From Nostoc commune NIES-4072 (GTDB lineage: Bacteria; Cyanobacteriota; Cyanobacteriia; Cyanobacteriales; Nostocaceae): 64,000 nucleotides of DNA. The DNA lies in the NCBI RefSeq assembly GCF_003113895.1, contig NZ_BDUD01000001.1:3200756-3264755 (forward strand), read 5' to 3'. The notes beneath the pieces are model-generated. The model was given only the letters and a program-made list of their open reading frames with translations, had not been told where the DNA came from and did not search any database. The stretch's first letter is position 1, and each line of letters opens with the position of its first letter. Position numbers and translations under genes: made by a program. Below are positions 47,201-56,354 of this stretch, in pieces.

Positions 47201-50200
47201 TAATACAGGTTGATAAACATTGAGCGTTTCTGCTTGAAGATTAAATTTAGCTTCTACTTCGATAACCAAATTTTGCTCATATTCAAGCAATAAATAACCA
47301 ATTTCTGCTCCTGCTTGCTCAAGAACAATCTGCATTAAGGTCTTCAACAACCGCGAAAACACAATTTCACTAGATATAGTTTGGGACGCTTTAACGACTG
47401 ATAAAAAATCTAGCTGTTCACCTGTGCTGAAAAACGTGCCGTTAGAGATAAACTGTTGTTGTGGCAATAGCTGAGGATAGGATTCTTCAAGGTGTTTAAC
47501 TTTAGCAGATGCCTCCCAGCGTACATAAGCATTTTTAGATTCTTGCAAGTAGGTTTTGGCAATTAATTCAAACTTCCGTTCTACATAAAATTTAGCGCAT
47601 AACTCATTAGCCAAAGCTTCATATTGCACAAATCCCTGCTCACGGGCTGAAGCAATTGATTGCTCATACAAACGCATTGCTTCCAAGTCTCTATTTTCAA
47701 TTCTAGCTCTTTCGGCAGCTACTAATTGAGATTTGTGCAAGAAGTTTGCAGGGCAATGATTAGCCCAGTATTGCAATTGCTGCTGATAGAATTCCAGGGA
47801 TTGTAAGAACTGTTTTTGTTCTTGCTCAGATACTGCTGGATAAAGAGCCGTGAGAGTTAGTGAGTAATATAAAATGTAATCTGTTTCAATTAGTGATGCT
47901 AGTGTTTTAACTGGAAATTTAGACAATTTTAAGGCAGAATTAAATGCCTCTGTATATTCTCCATAAGTAAAAAATATAATTAATTTAATAATATGATAAA
48001 AAATAATCCCACTGACAAAACCTGCATCGGTAATAATAGACAAAGCTGATGCTTCATCAAATTCATCATTACTAAGAGTCAGATTATGGTGAGTTAGTCC
48101 GCGCAGATTCATCAGTAGCATCTGCTGTAGTTTGATTGTTTGATAGACAGTCTCATGTTTAGATTGGCGGGCGAATACAGTATATTTTTCTAGAGATTTG
48201 TATGTTTCTGCAAGTGGAAAACCTAACTGGATAATTTGCCAGGAGCCTTGATAACCGTTATAGTTCGCCATCGTCACATCACCAGCTTCCACACAGCCGA
48301 TAAATCCGCGTTCTAAAAATGAAATATCGGTAAAAATATGGTTACGCCAAACGTTAATATGACTTCCATGAATGTGCAGAACAACTCCTCTAAGTTTCAA
48401 GTCATGCAACTTTTCATTTAATTGAATTGTCATTTCAGAAAATGCGTAACCTGTAGGAATATCATGGAAGATGGAAACCAACAACATGGCATACATGCTG
48501 TAGGCAAAACAGGAATTTTCTGTATTACCAAACTTGAGTGAGTAGTTAACTGCTTTAAGTACAACTAAGGGAAAGAGATCAGGTCTACCAAGATAAGTTG
48601 GTGATCCCAAAGTTGTCAAAAGACTAATCACTGTTTTAATATTTGGATCTTGGATTAATCTAGCATTAATTATATCAGAGACTTGCCTGTTACCTAAATT
48701 GGTTAATACCTGGTTTTTTTCAATTGCGATCGCACCTTGCACTTCCTCATTTGTATCAGGGAATGTCACCCCAAAAAGTTTTAAAGCTTCTAATCCCAAT
48801 GTCAGCGCCTCTTCATATCTTCCTGCAACTTGATAGAGTCTGATTTGCAGCATATAAATATTAGATTTATCTACAGAAGATGCTGCTTTCATGAATAGTA
48901 ATTCAAATAATTCTTCCGCTTGTTTTAAATTTCCTGTTAGGAATTCACACTCAGCTAGCTCTCTGAATAGCGTAAATGTTTGTTCATATTGTTCAATCCA
49001 GGCATTTTCAGCTAAAAGATTCATGGCAACGCTAAAAAACTTTTTAGCAGGAGTGTAGGCTGTAGAGGCTTTTGCTTTATTCGCAGCAATTAAATTTAAC
49101 CGTAGCAATTCATCTTTTTCTGTCTGTTCAATAATTAGATCCACAGCAAAATTGAGTTGATTAACTAAATCAAATATTTGCTCGTTTACTTGTTCAGGAC
49201 TAGCATTTTTTAGCAAAAGCCGTCCAATTTTCAAGTGAACTACCGACTTTGATTCATCAGCAATTAACGAGTATGCAGCTTGTTGAACTCGGTCATGATA
49301 GAAACGATAGTTTTTCTGGGCAGTTTCATCTGACTCTATGGGGATAATTAATCCTCTTAAAGTTGCATCAACAAGTGCATTCGCTGTTTCTTCAATAGAT
49401 TGTTCACCAACGATCGCTAAAACTTCTAAATCAAAACGATTACCAATACAAGAGGCTAACTTAAGTACCTGTTGAGTTGCGGCTGGCAGTTTTTGCATCC
49501 GCCCAATCATCAAACTAACAATATTATCTGTAATACCTTGGGCTTCAATCTGAGTTAAATTCCATTGCCAAATACCATGCTGGCGGTCAAAACTCAGCAG
49601 ATTTTCTTGATGCAGTGTTTTCAGAAACTCATTGAGAAAAAAAGGATTACCATCAGTTTTTTGGATAATCAATTGAGCAAGAGGTTCTACTTGTTCTACT
49701 GAACTATGCAAGGTATCAGCAATCAACTGATTTACATAAACAAGATTCAAGGGCGTAAGGATAATTTCAGTTATTCTGGCTCCATACTGGCAAATTTTCT
49801 CTATCATTAAACTAAAGGGATGTACAACATCTACTTCGTTATCTCGAAAAGCCAAAATGAAGCAAAGATATTGGATACTAGACCCAGTAATAACGGTTTG
49901 AATTAAATTTAAAGTTGCGCTGTCTGCCCACTGCATATCATCTAAAAAAACAGTAAGCGGATGCTCTTTTTGAGCAAAGACGCTGATAAAATTCTGAAAT
50001 ACCAAATTGAATCGATTTTGAGATTCGGCAGGCCCCAACTCTGGTATAGGAGGCTGTTCTCCAACGATTAATTCAACTTCTGGAATTACATCTGTGATTA
50101 GTCTACCATTGTTCCCTAACGCTGCTTGTATTCGCTTCTTCCAAGTGAGAAGTTGAGCTTCGGGCTGCGTTAAAATTTGTCTAACAAGTGTTTGAAAAGC

Positions 50201-51316
50201 TTGAACAATAGTGGAGTAAGGAATATCTCGTTTGTATTGATCAAACTTACCAGAGATGAAAACTCCGCGTTCTCGCACAATAGGCTTGTGAATCTCTTTT
50301 ACTAAAGAAGATTTACCAACCCCAGCATAGCCAGAAACTAAAACGAGTTCTGGTTTTCCTTGGCTAATAATTCGCTCAAATGCTTGTAAAAGCTTGCCAA
50401 TCTCTAGTTCTCGCCCATACAATTTTTGAGGAATTTGAAAACGCTCTGAGATATCTTGCTCACCCAAAATAAAAGATTGAATTTCTCCCGTTGTCTCCAA
50501 CTGTTTTAAGCACCGTTCCAGATCGAATTGCAAACCTAAAGCACTCTGATACCTCTGTTCTGCAACCTTCGACAGCAATTTGCTAATAATATCACAGAGG
50601 ATTTGGGGAATATCAGAATTTAACTTTTTTGGAGATGGTGGAGATTTGGCAATATGACAATGCACCCACTCTAAGGGATCTTTGCCTTGAAATGGTAGCT
50701 GGCTTGTAAGCATTTCATAAAAGGTGATTCCTAGAGAATATAAATCGCTGCGATGATCAATTCCTCGATTCATTCGCCCGGTTTGCTCAGGTGATAGATA
50801 TGGTAGACTACCTTCAATTCGACTGGAACTGCTAATTATTTGCTGCTGATATGGAATGAAGGTAGCAATTCCAAAATCGGCAATTTTAACCTGATTATTT
50901 TCGAGATTAATTAAGATATTTTGCGGCTTAATATCCTTGTGGACAATATGATAAGTGTGAATTTGTGCAAGTTTACTAGTGATTTCAATGGCAATTTTCA
51001 GAAACGAGACAGGCTGTTGAAATTGATCTAGTAACTGGTCGAGCGATCGCGCCTGAAAATCCTCTATAATTAAATAAGGGATTCCCTGATGCATCTCTAA
51101 GGCGTAAGCTTTAACTACGGCTGCGGTGTTTAACCTTTGTGCGATCGCATACTCATGTTTGATTTGTTCAATATTATTGGGTGTACACTGTTCTGGACGT
51201 AACCCTTTAATAATTACCGGACACTGATCTTTAACCCTAATTCCACGGTATATGACTGCTTTTACCCCTGCTTTTAACAAAGTGACAATTTGAAATCCGG
51301 GTAATGCAATCATCAT
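44216..51316 (-). CDS. Giant Ser/Thr kinase-AAA-GAF-PAS-histidine kinase-receiver
   Basis: 2366 residues. Order: Ser/Thr kinase (1-280; HKDIKPQNILI and DFGIATF), AAA ATPase (295-600; Walker A SGYAGVGKSSLV, Walker B VFLDDMQWAD), a helical TPR-like region (600-1290), GAF (1305-1470), PAS (1485-1605), GAF (1625-1780), GAF (1815-1965), HisKA with SHELRTPLNPILGW near 1990, HATPase (NILSNAIKFTPTGG, TGKGI, FGGLGLGLA), and a receiver (2238-2366, Asp in LLISDIGMPEMDG). The catalytic loop has HKD in place of HRD. This is the hybrid Ser/Thr-histidine kinase type known from heterocyst-forming species, with an added C-terminal receiver. Function unknown; it may couple nucleotide binding, PAS/GAF sensing and both phosphorylation chemistries. 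Confidence 0.9.
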   Translation of the reverse strand: MMIALPGFQIVTLLKAGVKAVIYRGIRVKDQCPVIIKGLRPEQCTPNNIEQIKHEYAIAQRLNTAAVVKAYALEMHQGIPYLIIEDFQARSLDQLLDQFQQPVSFLKIAIEITSKLAQIHTYHIVHKDIKPQNILINLENNQVKIADFGIATFIPYQQQIISSSSRIEGSLPYLSPEQTGRMNRGIDHRSDLYSLGITFYEMLTSQLPFQGKDPLEWVHCHIAKSPPSPKKLNSDIPQILCDIISKLLSKVAEQRYQSALGLQFDLERCLKQLETTGEIQSFILGEQDISERFQIPQKLYGRELEIGKLLQAFERIISQGKPELVLVSGYAGVGKSSLVKEIHKPIVRERGVFISGKFDQYKRDIPYSTIVQAFQTLVRQILTQPEAQLLTWKKRIQAALGNNGRLITDVIPEVELIVGEQPPIPELGPAESQNRFNLVFQNFISVFAQKEHPLTVFLDDMQWADSATLNLIQTVITGSSIQYLCFILAFRDNEVDVVHPFSLMIEKICQYGARITEIILTPLNLVYVNQLIADTLHSSVEQVEPLAQLIIQKTDGNPFFLNEFLKTLHQENLLSFDRQHGIWQWNLTQIEAQGITDNIVSLMIGRMQKLPAATQQVLKLASCIGNRFDLEVLAIVGEQSIEETANALVDATLRGLIIPIESDETAQKNYRFYHDRVQQAAYSLIADESKSVVHLKIGRLLLKNASPEQVNEQIFDLVNQLNFAVDLIIEQTEKDELLRLNLIAANKAKASTAYTPAKKFFSVAMNLLAENAWIEQYEQTFTLFRELAECEFLTGNLKQAEELFELLFMKAASSVDKSNIYMLQIRLYQVAGRYEEALTLGLEALKLFGVTFPDTNEEVQGAIAIEKNQVLTNLGNRQVSDIINARLIQDPNIKTVISLLTTLGSPTYLGRPDLFPLVVLKAVNYSLKFGNTENSCFAYSMYAMLLVSIFHDIPTGYAFSEMTIQLNEKLHDLKLRGVVLHIHGSHINVWRNHIFTDISFLERGFIGCVEAGDVTMANYNGYQGSWQIIQLGFPLAETYKSLEKYTVFARQSKHETVYQTIKLQQMLLMNLRGLTHHNLTLSNDEFDEASALSIITDAGFVSGIIFYHIIKLIIFFTYGEYTEAFNSALKLSKFPVKTLASLIETDYILYYSLTLTALYPAVSEQEQKQFLQSLEFYQQQLQYWANHCPANFLHKSQLVAAERARIENRDLEAMRLYEQSIASAREQGFVQYEALANELCAKFYVERKFELIAKTYLQESKNAYVRWEASAKVKHLEESYPQLLPQQQFISNGTFFSTGEQLDFLSVVKASQTISSEIVFSRLLKTLMQIVLEQAGAEIGYLLLEYEQNLVIEVEAKFNLQAETLNVYQPVLEGEISQVIPQSMLNYVQRTQEAVILQNATEQNLFSKDEYIIRKQPKSVLCLPIALKSKLIGILYLENNLISSAFTHDKLYVLEILTVQIAISLENARLYQGLENSQEKLNLALKSAQIGVWSWDIANDRFDWDEQIYQLFGLTPETFVGTAEAILARLHPDDRGLLAQSLSRAINQGVEHDLEYRIIRDNNSIRYLACRGKAFFNEAGKATHMSGVVLDITDRKQSEVERIQLIQEQTARQEAEADQQRATFLAQISATLTSSLDYESTLASVAKLAVPYFADWCGVDLLQDNQSINRVAVAHRDPEKVKLGWELYQRYPRKLDAPEGVPKVLRTGLAEMVAEISDAALAEAIPDPEHLRILRELGLKSCIILPLMARERIFGAISFVTAESERRYSTADLSLAEDVAHRAAIAIDNARLYQEAQQAQKTAERALERIARLQSITAALSESLTPAQVSEVIVEQSMAALGANSALVALVNESKTELEIVRAVGYNQELVNTWRHFAIDLPSPLAEAVRTGQPIWAESTKNRIARYPHLAEAYSKYNFEAWISIPLMVEGWAVGGITLGFAQPQQLSGEDQAFLLAIAQQCAQAIARAHLYEAELTARSAAESANRIKDEFLAVLSHELRTPLNPILGWTKLMRTRKLDQATSDRALETIERNAKLQTQLIEDLLDVSRILQGKLNLNFYRINLISVIEAAIETVRLSAQAKSIEIQTIIQPSLGPVLGDANRLQQVFWNILSNAIKFTPTGGQVKIKLEQIDSQVQICVTDTGKGIAPEFLPYVFDYFRQADSATTRKFGGLGLGLAIVRHLVELHGGTVQAQSLGEEQGATFIVKIPCLQDESKGIKDAKDNSLLVEDQSLPLSGLKILVVDDDADMREFLPFMLEQYGATVTVVASAIEALTALSQSQPNLLISDIGMPEMDGYMLMRQVRSLQPEQGGTITAIALTAYASEIDHQQAIAAGFQQHISKPVDPEELVKAIVLLINGALKRQA

Positions 51317-51497
51317 GCCAAATACTCCAGCCGTGCTTCTTCAAATATAGTTCGAGCTTAATGTATTTTAGATACATTTCCTTGGGCAGATGAAATTTAA
51401 ATGATATTAAGTTTGGATAATTTACGTTCTGCTAACTCCCAAACGAAAAATAAGCTAAAATTCAAGCAGAGTAAGCATTTCCCGCTCAAAAACTCCC

Positions 51498-52238
51498 ATG
51501 CTTGATAACCTGCAAACCCAAGTTTACCAACTAGAACAATTTGCCAACAGCCTTGTTTCTAACCAATTGACACACCTTAGCGTGATGAGTGTTGGTATCA
51601 TCTTTGCTGCTGGCTTGCTTACCAGTCTCACACCCTGTATGCTTTCTATGCTGCCAATTACTATTGGTTACATCGGCGGTTATGAAGCTAAAAGTCGCTT
51701 GCAAGCAGCTGCCCAATCAACTTGGTTTGCTTTAGGATTAGCAACTACCTTGGCAGGGCTTGGTATCATAGCAGCTTTTGTAGGAAAAGTCTACGGTCAA
51801 GTAGGAATTGGTTTGCCGATTATCGTCAGCATTATCGCCATTCTCATGGGGCTGAACTTATTAGAAGCACTACCTCTACAATTTCCATCCTTGGGCGAAA
51901 CGAATTGGATTTCGCAAGATTTACCAGCCGGATTGCGTTCTTATTTGCTGGGGCTGACTTTCGGTTTAGTCGCCTCCCCCTGTAGCACGCCTGTTTTAGC
52001 TAGTTTGTTGGGTTGGATTGCCAATACACAAGACTTAATTTTAGGGGCTGTTTTGCTACTTTCTTATACAGCCGGTTATGTAGCACCATTAATTTTGGCG
52101 GGTACTTTTACAGCTTCAATTAAAAAGTTACTAGAATTACGTCGCTGGTCTGGTTGGATTAACCCAGTTAGCGGAGCGCTGTTGGTAGGATTCGGTGTAT
52201 TTTCTTTAATTTCTCGAATTCCCCTTAACAGTTTTTAA
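51498..52238 (+). CDS. ccdA: Cytochrome c biogenesis thiol transporter CcdA
   Basis: 246-residue membrane protein with six membrane helices that moves reducing power across the thylakoid membrane to keep apocytochrome c cysteines reduced. The two redox Cys are visible in SLTPCMLSMLPI and ASPCSTPVLAS, within a symmetric pseudo-repeat. ATG 51498. The ccs1 gene follows in the same direction after 216 bases of hairpin and heptamer repeats; both act in system II cytochrome c maturation, so joint expression is likely. Confidence 0.92.
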   Translation: MLDNLQTQVYQLEQFANSLVSNQLTHLSVMSVGIIFAAGLLTSLTPCMLSMLPITIGYIGGYEAKSRLQAAAQSTWFALGLATTLAGLGIIAAFVGKVYGQVGIGLPIIVSIIAILMGLNLLEALPLQFPSLGETNWISQDLPAGLRSYLLGLTFGLVASPCSTPVLASLLGWIANTQDLILGAVLLLSYTAGYVAPLILAGTFTASIKKLLELRRWSGWINPVSGALLVGFGVFSLISRIPLNSF

Positions 52239-52454
52239 TATCAACGGGTCGCGCCATTCCTCCCCAACAACGGCTTTATCAGGGAGAAATGGCGCTCTGG
52301 GACTGGGGACTGGGGATTGGGAAAAGTTTTCTTCTCGTGCAAACGCTCTTGCAACAAAACTTGGGTAGTGGTCTGAATCCCCAAACAATTTTCCCAGTCC
52401 CCACTCCCTAATCCTCAGTCCCTTTTTCAACACCTTTGTTAGATTTTACACATA
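52239..52454. repeat. Hairpin and heptamer repeats between ccdA and ccs1
   Basis: A long hairpin (GCGCCATT at 52251-52258 with AATGGCGC at 52288-52295, extended by CTCCC/GGGAG) precedes GGGACTG/GGGATTG heptamers near 52297-52320 and their approximate complement (CCCAGTC/CCCACTC) near 52390-52425. Such paired arrays can fold the spacer transcript and may influence ccs1 expression. Confidence 0.65.
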
Positions 52455-53852
52455 ATGACTTTAGAAGATTCAGCGTCGAAAGAATTAAAATGGTGGGCAG
52501 TACCTGGGCAGTTTTTACGGCAAGAGCTTTTGCCCGTACTGACTAACTTACGACTAGCGATCGCACTATTGCTATTGATTGCAATCTTTAGCTCCACGGG
52601 TACTGTAATTGAGCAAGGTCAATCACCCGCATTTTACCAGGCTAACTACCCAGAACATCCAGCTTTATTTGGTTTCTTAACTTGGAAGGTAATTCAGGTA
52701 GTTGGGTTAGACCATGTATATCGTACTTGGTGGTTTTTAGCATTACTCATTTTATTTGGCACTAGCTTAACTGCTTGTTCATTTACCCGACAGTTACCAG
52801 CCTTAAAAGCTGCCCAACGCTGGAAATATTACGACGAACCACGGCAATTTCAAAAGTTAGCTTTAAGTGCAGAACTAGATACTGGTTCCTTGGATTCTCT
52901 TAGCCAAATATTACAGAAACGCCGCTATAAAGTTTTTCCAGATCAAGACAAAGAAAATCTCCTTTACGCCCGCAAAGGAATAGTCGGACGCATCGGCCCA
53001 ATTATCGTTCATATTGGTATCGTCGCTATTCTGATCGGGGGAATTTGGGGAGCGATGACTGGGTTTTTGGCCCAGGAAATGGTTGCTAGTGGCGATACAT
53101 TTCAAGTAACAAATATTGTCGATGCTGGCCCTTTAGCCGCAAAAATCCCGAAAGATTGGTCTGTGCGAGTTAATCGTTTTTGGATTGACTACACACCATC
53201 TGGCGGCATCGATCAATTTTATTCGGATATGTCTGTCTTGAATAAGCAGGGGGAGGAAATTGACCATAAGAAGATTTTTGTCAACGAGCCTCTACGCTAT
53301 CATGGCATCACTTTCTATCAAACTGATTGGGGAATTGCGGGTGTTCGCGTTCAATTTAACAACAGCCCGGTTTTTCAGTTACCAATGGCGCAATTGAATA
53401 CCAACGGCCAAGGGCGCATTTGGGGAACGTGGGTTCCTACGAAACCGGATTTGAGTGAGGGTGTCTCTTTGCTAGCCAAAGACTTGCAAGGGATGGTGTT
53501 GATTTATGATGCTACTGGCAAACTTGTTGATACTGTCCGCGCTGGGATGTCCACCGAAATTAATGGCGTGAAGCTAAAAATTCTGGATGTCATTGGTAGC
53601 ACTGGCTTACAAATTAAAGCCGATCCAGGTATACCAATTGTTTACTCAGGGTTTGGTTTATTAATGCTGGGTGTGGTGATGAGTTACTTTTCTCATTCAC
53701 AAATATGGGCATTGCAAAAAGGCGATCGCTTGTACGTTGGTGGCAAAACTAATCGCGCCCAAGTTGCTTTTGAACAAGAGGTTTTAGAGATTTTAGATCG
53801 GCTGAGTTCACAGCAAAAAGGTGAGGAGAAAGAGGCGGCGATTGAAGTTTAA
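52455..53852 (+). CDS. ccs1: Cytochrome c biogenesis protein Ccs1/ResB
   Basis: 465 residues. Heme-delivery component of system II cytochrome c maturation, working with CcsA and CcdA in the thylakoid membrane. N-terminal helices at about 33-53 and 91-108, a helix with the heme-related His in [16 protein letters not shown] (about 185), a large lumenal domain (210-395) containing [16 protein letters not shown], and a C-terminal helix ending near 415. ATG 52455. A repeat-rich spacer follows. Confidence 0.9.
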   Translation: MTLEDSASKELKWWAVPGQFLRQELLPVLTNLRLAIALLLLIAIFSSTGTVIEQGQSPAFYQANYPEHPALFGFLTWKVIQVVGLDHVYRTWWFLALLILFGTSLTACSFTRQLPALKAAQRWKYYDEPRQFQKLALSAELDTGSLDSLSQILQKRRYKVFPDQDKENLLYARKGIVGRIGPIIVHIGIVAILIGGIWGAMTGFLAQEMVASGDTFQVTNIVDAGPLAAKIPKDWSVRVNRFWIDYTPSGGIDQFYSDMSVLNKQGEEIDHKKIFVNEPLRYHGITFYQTDWGIAGVRVQFNNSPVFQLPMAQLNTNGQGRIWGTWVPTKPDLSEGVSLLAKDLQGMVLIYDATGKLVDTVRAGMSTEINGVKLKILDVIGSTGLQIKADPGIPIVYSGFGLLMLGVVMSYFSHSQIWALQKGDRLYVGGKTNRAQVAFEQEVLEILDRLSSQQKGEEKEAAIEV

Positions 53853-53859
53853 ACGCAGA

Positions 53860-53995
53860 GGGGAGGCAGCGCGTTGCGGGGGTTCCCCCCGTTGTAGCGA
53901 CTACCGTCGCGCAAAGGAAATCGCAGAGGAACGCAGAGGATTGCTTTGCGTTCCTTTGCGTTAGCCTCTGCGCCCCTTTGCGTTTCAAAATTTCT
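53860..53995. repeat. Dispersed repeat block after ccs1
   Basis: CGCAGAGG and GCGTTCCTTTGCGTT-type elements plus a short G/C hairpin (GCGGGGGTTCCCCCCGTTG, about 53876-53895). A shorter version (CCGCAGAGGCGCAAAGAGCG) follows pntB at 3130-3150. No gene. Confidence 0.65.
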
Positions 53996-54049
53996 ACAAA
54001 TTGGGAAATTACTAGAGGTATTTATTAAACATTGGAACAAAAGATTTCT

Positions 54050-55126
54050 ATGTCTGCTCAACTTCAATTCAAGGGACACGTTTACCTTCTACCGTTAATA
54101 GCTATCTTATTGAATATTACTTCTTGCACTACAAATAATCGAAACATCAACCGTGTTTCTCTTGTAGGTGCTGGAGCAAGTTTTCCTGCACCTTTGTACG
54201 AACGCTGGCTTTCAGATTACAACCAGCAAAATCCCAATGTGGAAATTAATTATCAAGCGATAGGAAGCAGTGCTGGAGTGCAACAACTCATCGAAGGTAC
54301 TGTGGACTTTGCAGCTAGTGATGTAGGAATTACAAATGAACAAGCAGCCAAGATAAAACGGGGAGCGATCGCTTTACCCATAACTGCTGGTTCTGTTGTG
54401 CTGGCTTATAACCTTAAACCCTCATTTCAGTCCTCTCAAGTCAATCCGCCAACTAGTATAAAGCTATCACGCCAAGTCTACGTAGATATCTTCCTTGGAA
54501 AAATTACAAATTGGAATCATCCGAGAATAGCCGCAGCTAATCCAGGGGTTAATTTGCCCAATTTACCAATTCAGGTAGTACACCGAACTGATGGTAGTGG
54601 GACTACAAACGTATTGACGCAACATCTAAGTGCGATAAGTCCAGAATGGAAAAGCAAAGTTGCAGCAGGTAAATCTGTAGCATGGCCAGTAGGAATTGGT
54701 GGAAAGGGTAACGAAGGTGTCACCGCCTTAATTCAACAGATACCAGGAGCTATTGGTTATGTAGAATACGTCTACGCCAAACAAAATAAACTCCCTATGG
54801 CTGCTTTGGAAAATAAATTTGGTAATTATATTACGCCGACACCAGAATCTGTAGCTCAAACCTTAGAGGCAGTAAAATTACCTGCCGATAACTTGATTGC
54901 TTTTATCACCGATCCTACAGATGCCCAGTCTTATCCTATCGTTACTTACACCTGGCTTTTAACTTATCACCAATATCCAAACCGAGTCAAAGCTCAAGCG
55001 CTGAAAAACTTTATTGATTGGGCTGTAATTGACGGGCAAAAATCCAGTTTGGAACTCGGATATATTCCTTTGTCTCAAAAAGTTGTCCTTCAAGTACAAT
55101 CTGCTGCAAAGAGGATTGGAGAATAA
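54050..55126 (+). CDS. pstS: Phosphate ABC transporter substrate-binding protein PstS
   Basis: 358-residue lipoprotein that captures phosphate in the periplasm. Signal peptide with lipobox ITSC, then the PstS landmarks GAGASFPAPLYERWL, IGSSAGVQQLIEGTVDFAASDVGI, the HRTDGSGTTNVLTQHL anion-binding loop, and GNEGVTALIQQIPGAIGYVEYVYA. ATG 54050 is preferred over an upstream TTG (54032) because it gives a typical signal peptide. pstCAB are not adjacent, and no Pho box (CTTAACCT-type repeats) is visible in the 200 bases upstream. Confidence 0.92.
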   Translation: MSAQLQFKGHVYLLPLIAILLNITSCTTNNRNINRVSLVGAGASFPAPLYERWLSDYNQQNPNVEINYQAIGSSAGVQQLIEGTVDFAASDVGITNEQAAKIKRGAIALPITAGSVVLAYNLKPSFQSSQVNPPTSIKLSRQVYVDIFLGKITNWNHPRIAAANPGVNLPNLPIQVVHRTDGSGTTNVLTQHLSAISPEWKSKVAAGKSVAWPVGIGGKGNEGVTALIQQIPGAIGYVEYVYAKQNKLPMAALENKFGNYITPTPESVAQTLEAVKLPADNLIAFITDPTDAQSYPIVTYTWLLTYHQYPNRVKAQALKNFIDWAVIDGQKSSLELGYIPLSQKVVLQVQSAAKRIGE

Positions 55127-55204
55127 ATAGTTTTTAGTTTAGGATAGGCGATCGCGTTATTTGATCAACCTGAGTAAAAAGTGCTAATTTTATTCGCCTA
55201 GTGT

Positions 55205-55235
55205 CTTGTAGGAGAACTTTAATCCTCACTACAAG
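55205..55235. repeat. Palindrome between pstS and queF
   Basis: CTTGTAG (55205-55211) with CTACAAG (55229-55235), extended inward by GAG/CTC with a bulge. It lies between convergent genes and may assist termination, but there is no T-run. A dispersed palindrome is an equally good reading. Confidence 0.5.
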
Positions 55236-55247
55236 CCAAAGTTTTGA

Positions 55248-55667
55248 TTATGGGTACTTATGATGACGCACTTCAACTACGGTATGTACATTACCGCGAG
55301 GCGTAAAATCTGCTTTCACAGTGGCTTCCAACGGATCGCAAGCAGCTACAAAATCATCCAAAATTTGATTGGCAGATTCTTCGTGGGAAATGTAGCGATC
55401 GCGGTAACTGTTAATGTAAAGCTTAAGCGCCTTCAATTCCACTACCCGTTCATCAGGTATATATGTAACGTAAATTGTCGCAAAATCGGGATAACCAGAA
55501 AACGGACATTTACAAGTAAATTCCGGCAAAGTAATGCTAATATCATATCGCCTCCCCACACGCGGATTCGGAAAGGTAATTAATTTACCTTCTGCAATCT
55601 CCCGTTCGCCATACTTTATTTCTTGGCTTGCCTGGATTACACTTTCAGATAATTTGTCAGTTGTCAT
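55248..55667 (-). CDS. queF: NADPH-dependent 7-cyano-7-deazaguanine reductase QueF
   Basis: 139 residues, the single-domain form. Reduces preQ0 to preQ1 in queuosine synthesis. Active-site Cys is in the FTCKCPFSGYPDFATIYVTY segment (family CPxTGxPDF motif), with the substrate-binding VELKALKLYINSYRD motif and HE of YISHEESAN. The start codon ATG 55667 overlaps the first unit of a TTGTCAT heptamer array, so there is no normal ribosome binding site in the 40 bases upstream. Confidence 0.93.
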   Translation of the reverse strand: MTTDKLSESVIQASQEIKYGEREIAEGKLITFPNPRVGRRYDISITLPEFTCKCPFSGYPDFATIYVTYIPDERVVELKALKLYINSYRDRYISHEESANQILDDFVAACDPLEATVKADFTPRGNVHTVVEVRHHKYP

Positions 55668-55709
55668 TTGTCATTTGTCATTTGTCATTTGTCATTTGTC
55701 ATTTGTTAT
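55661..55709. repeat. TTGTCAT heptamer array at the queF start
   Basis: Six perfect TTGTCAT copies (55661-55702) plus one TTGTTAT variant. On the coding strand each unit reads ATGACAA, so the array offers several ATG codons; only the innermost is in frame without an early stop. Confidence 0.85.
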
Positions 55710-55742
55710 TTTACTTATCTTTACGTCCTTTTATTAATTTTA

Positions 55743-55797
55743 TTCCTAACTCCTAACTCCTAACTCCTAACTCCTAACTCCTAACTCCTAACTCCCC
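55743..55797. repeat. CCTAACT heptamer array
   Basis: About seven consecutive CCTAACT units between the queF leader and the 132-residue gene. Unit length is 7, the class of short tandem repeats found in Nostoc-type genomes. Confidence 0.85.
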
Positions 55798-55799
55798 AC

Positions 55800-56198
55800 T
55801 CAATACTCTTCCTTCTCCCAGTCTGGACAATTCTCATCTTCACAACCGTGGGGATGCATGGCACAAACTAACAAATTACCACTATAAACTTGACCGTGGT
55901 AGTGAGTACAACCAATACAGGCGGGATTTTTTTCGGCTGTGGGTTCAACTGAATAAGGAAAACCTGGATCTATATCTGTTACAATGTCTTCCAGTTCCCA
56001 GTAAGCTTCAAACATTGGTTCAGTCAAATCCTGTAAATACTGATCGACTTCAATGGCAATGTTAGGGACTTGCTCGGTGATTTCTTCCGTTAGCTCAAAA
56101 AAAGCGTCTACCATTTCACCCATTCCCAGGAAGAAACGCTCTACTTCATCAGCCACTGTTTCAACGATCTCTACTAAATCTTTTTGCCACTGTTCCAT
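55800..56198 (-). CDS. Acidic protein with a C-terminal Cys cluster
   Basis: 132 residues from ATG 56198 (the frame runs on to 56276, but AAAGGTG precedes 56198). Residues 1-70 are an acidic, amphipathic helical region (LVEIVETVADEVERFF, DAFFELTEEITEQVPN). The tail holds Cys94, Cys97, Cys112, Cys119 and Cys124 in CIGCTHYHG...LLVCAMHPHGCEDENC, a likely metal-binding knuckle. The same layout (CxxC...LxCAxxP...CxxY/W) ends the membrane protein at 13956-14345. Function unknown; conserved-looking and probably cyanobacteria-specific. Confidence 0.68.
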   Translation of the reverse strand: MEQWQKDLVEIVETVADEVERFFLGMGEMVDAFFELTEEITEQVPNIAIEVDQYLQDLTEPMFEAYWELEDIVTDIDPGFPYSVEPTAEKNPACIGCTHYHGQVYSGNLLVCAMHPHGCEDENCPDWEKEEY

Positions 56199-56354
56199 AA
56201 ACTTGACACCTTTGCAGGCTATAAACAGGACGCTTTGTGTTTTCTGGCTTAAAGAACTAGAGTACACACTAAGCAATGTATTTTATCAAGTTTCTATCTG
56301 AAGTGCCATGTCAAAATGCCACTTATTACTAATATTTCGCTCCAATAATGCTTT

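Noticed and set aside
52251..52295. Long hairpin after ccdA as a terminator
   Set aside because: Stem is strong but no T-run follows, and the sequence resembles dispersed palindromes; listed only as a repeat.
54000..54050. Pho box upstream of pstS
   Set aside because: No direct repeats of the CTTAACCT type were found in the leader.
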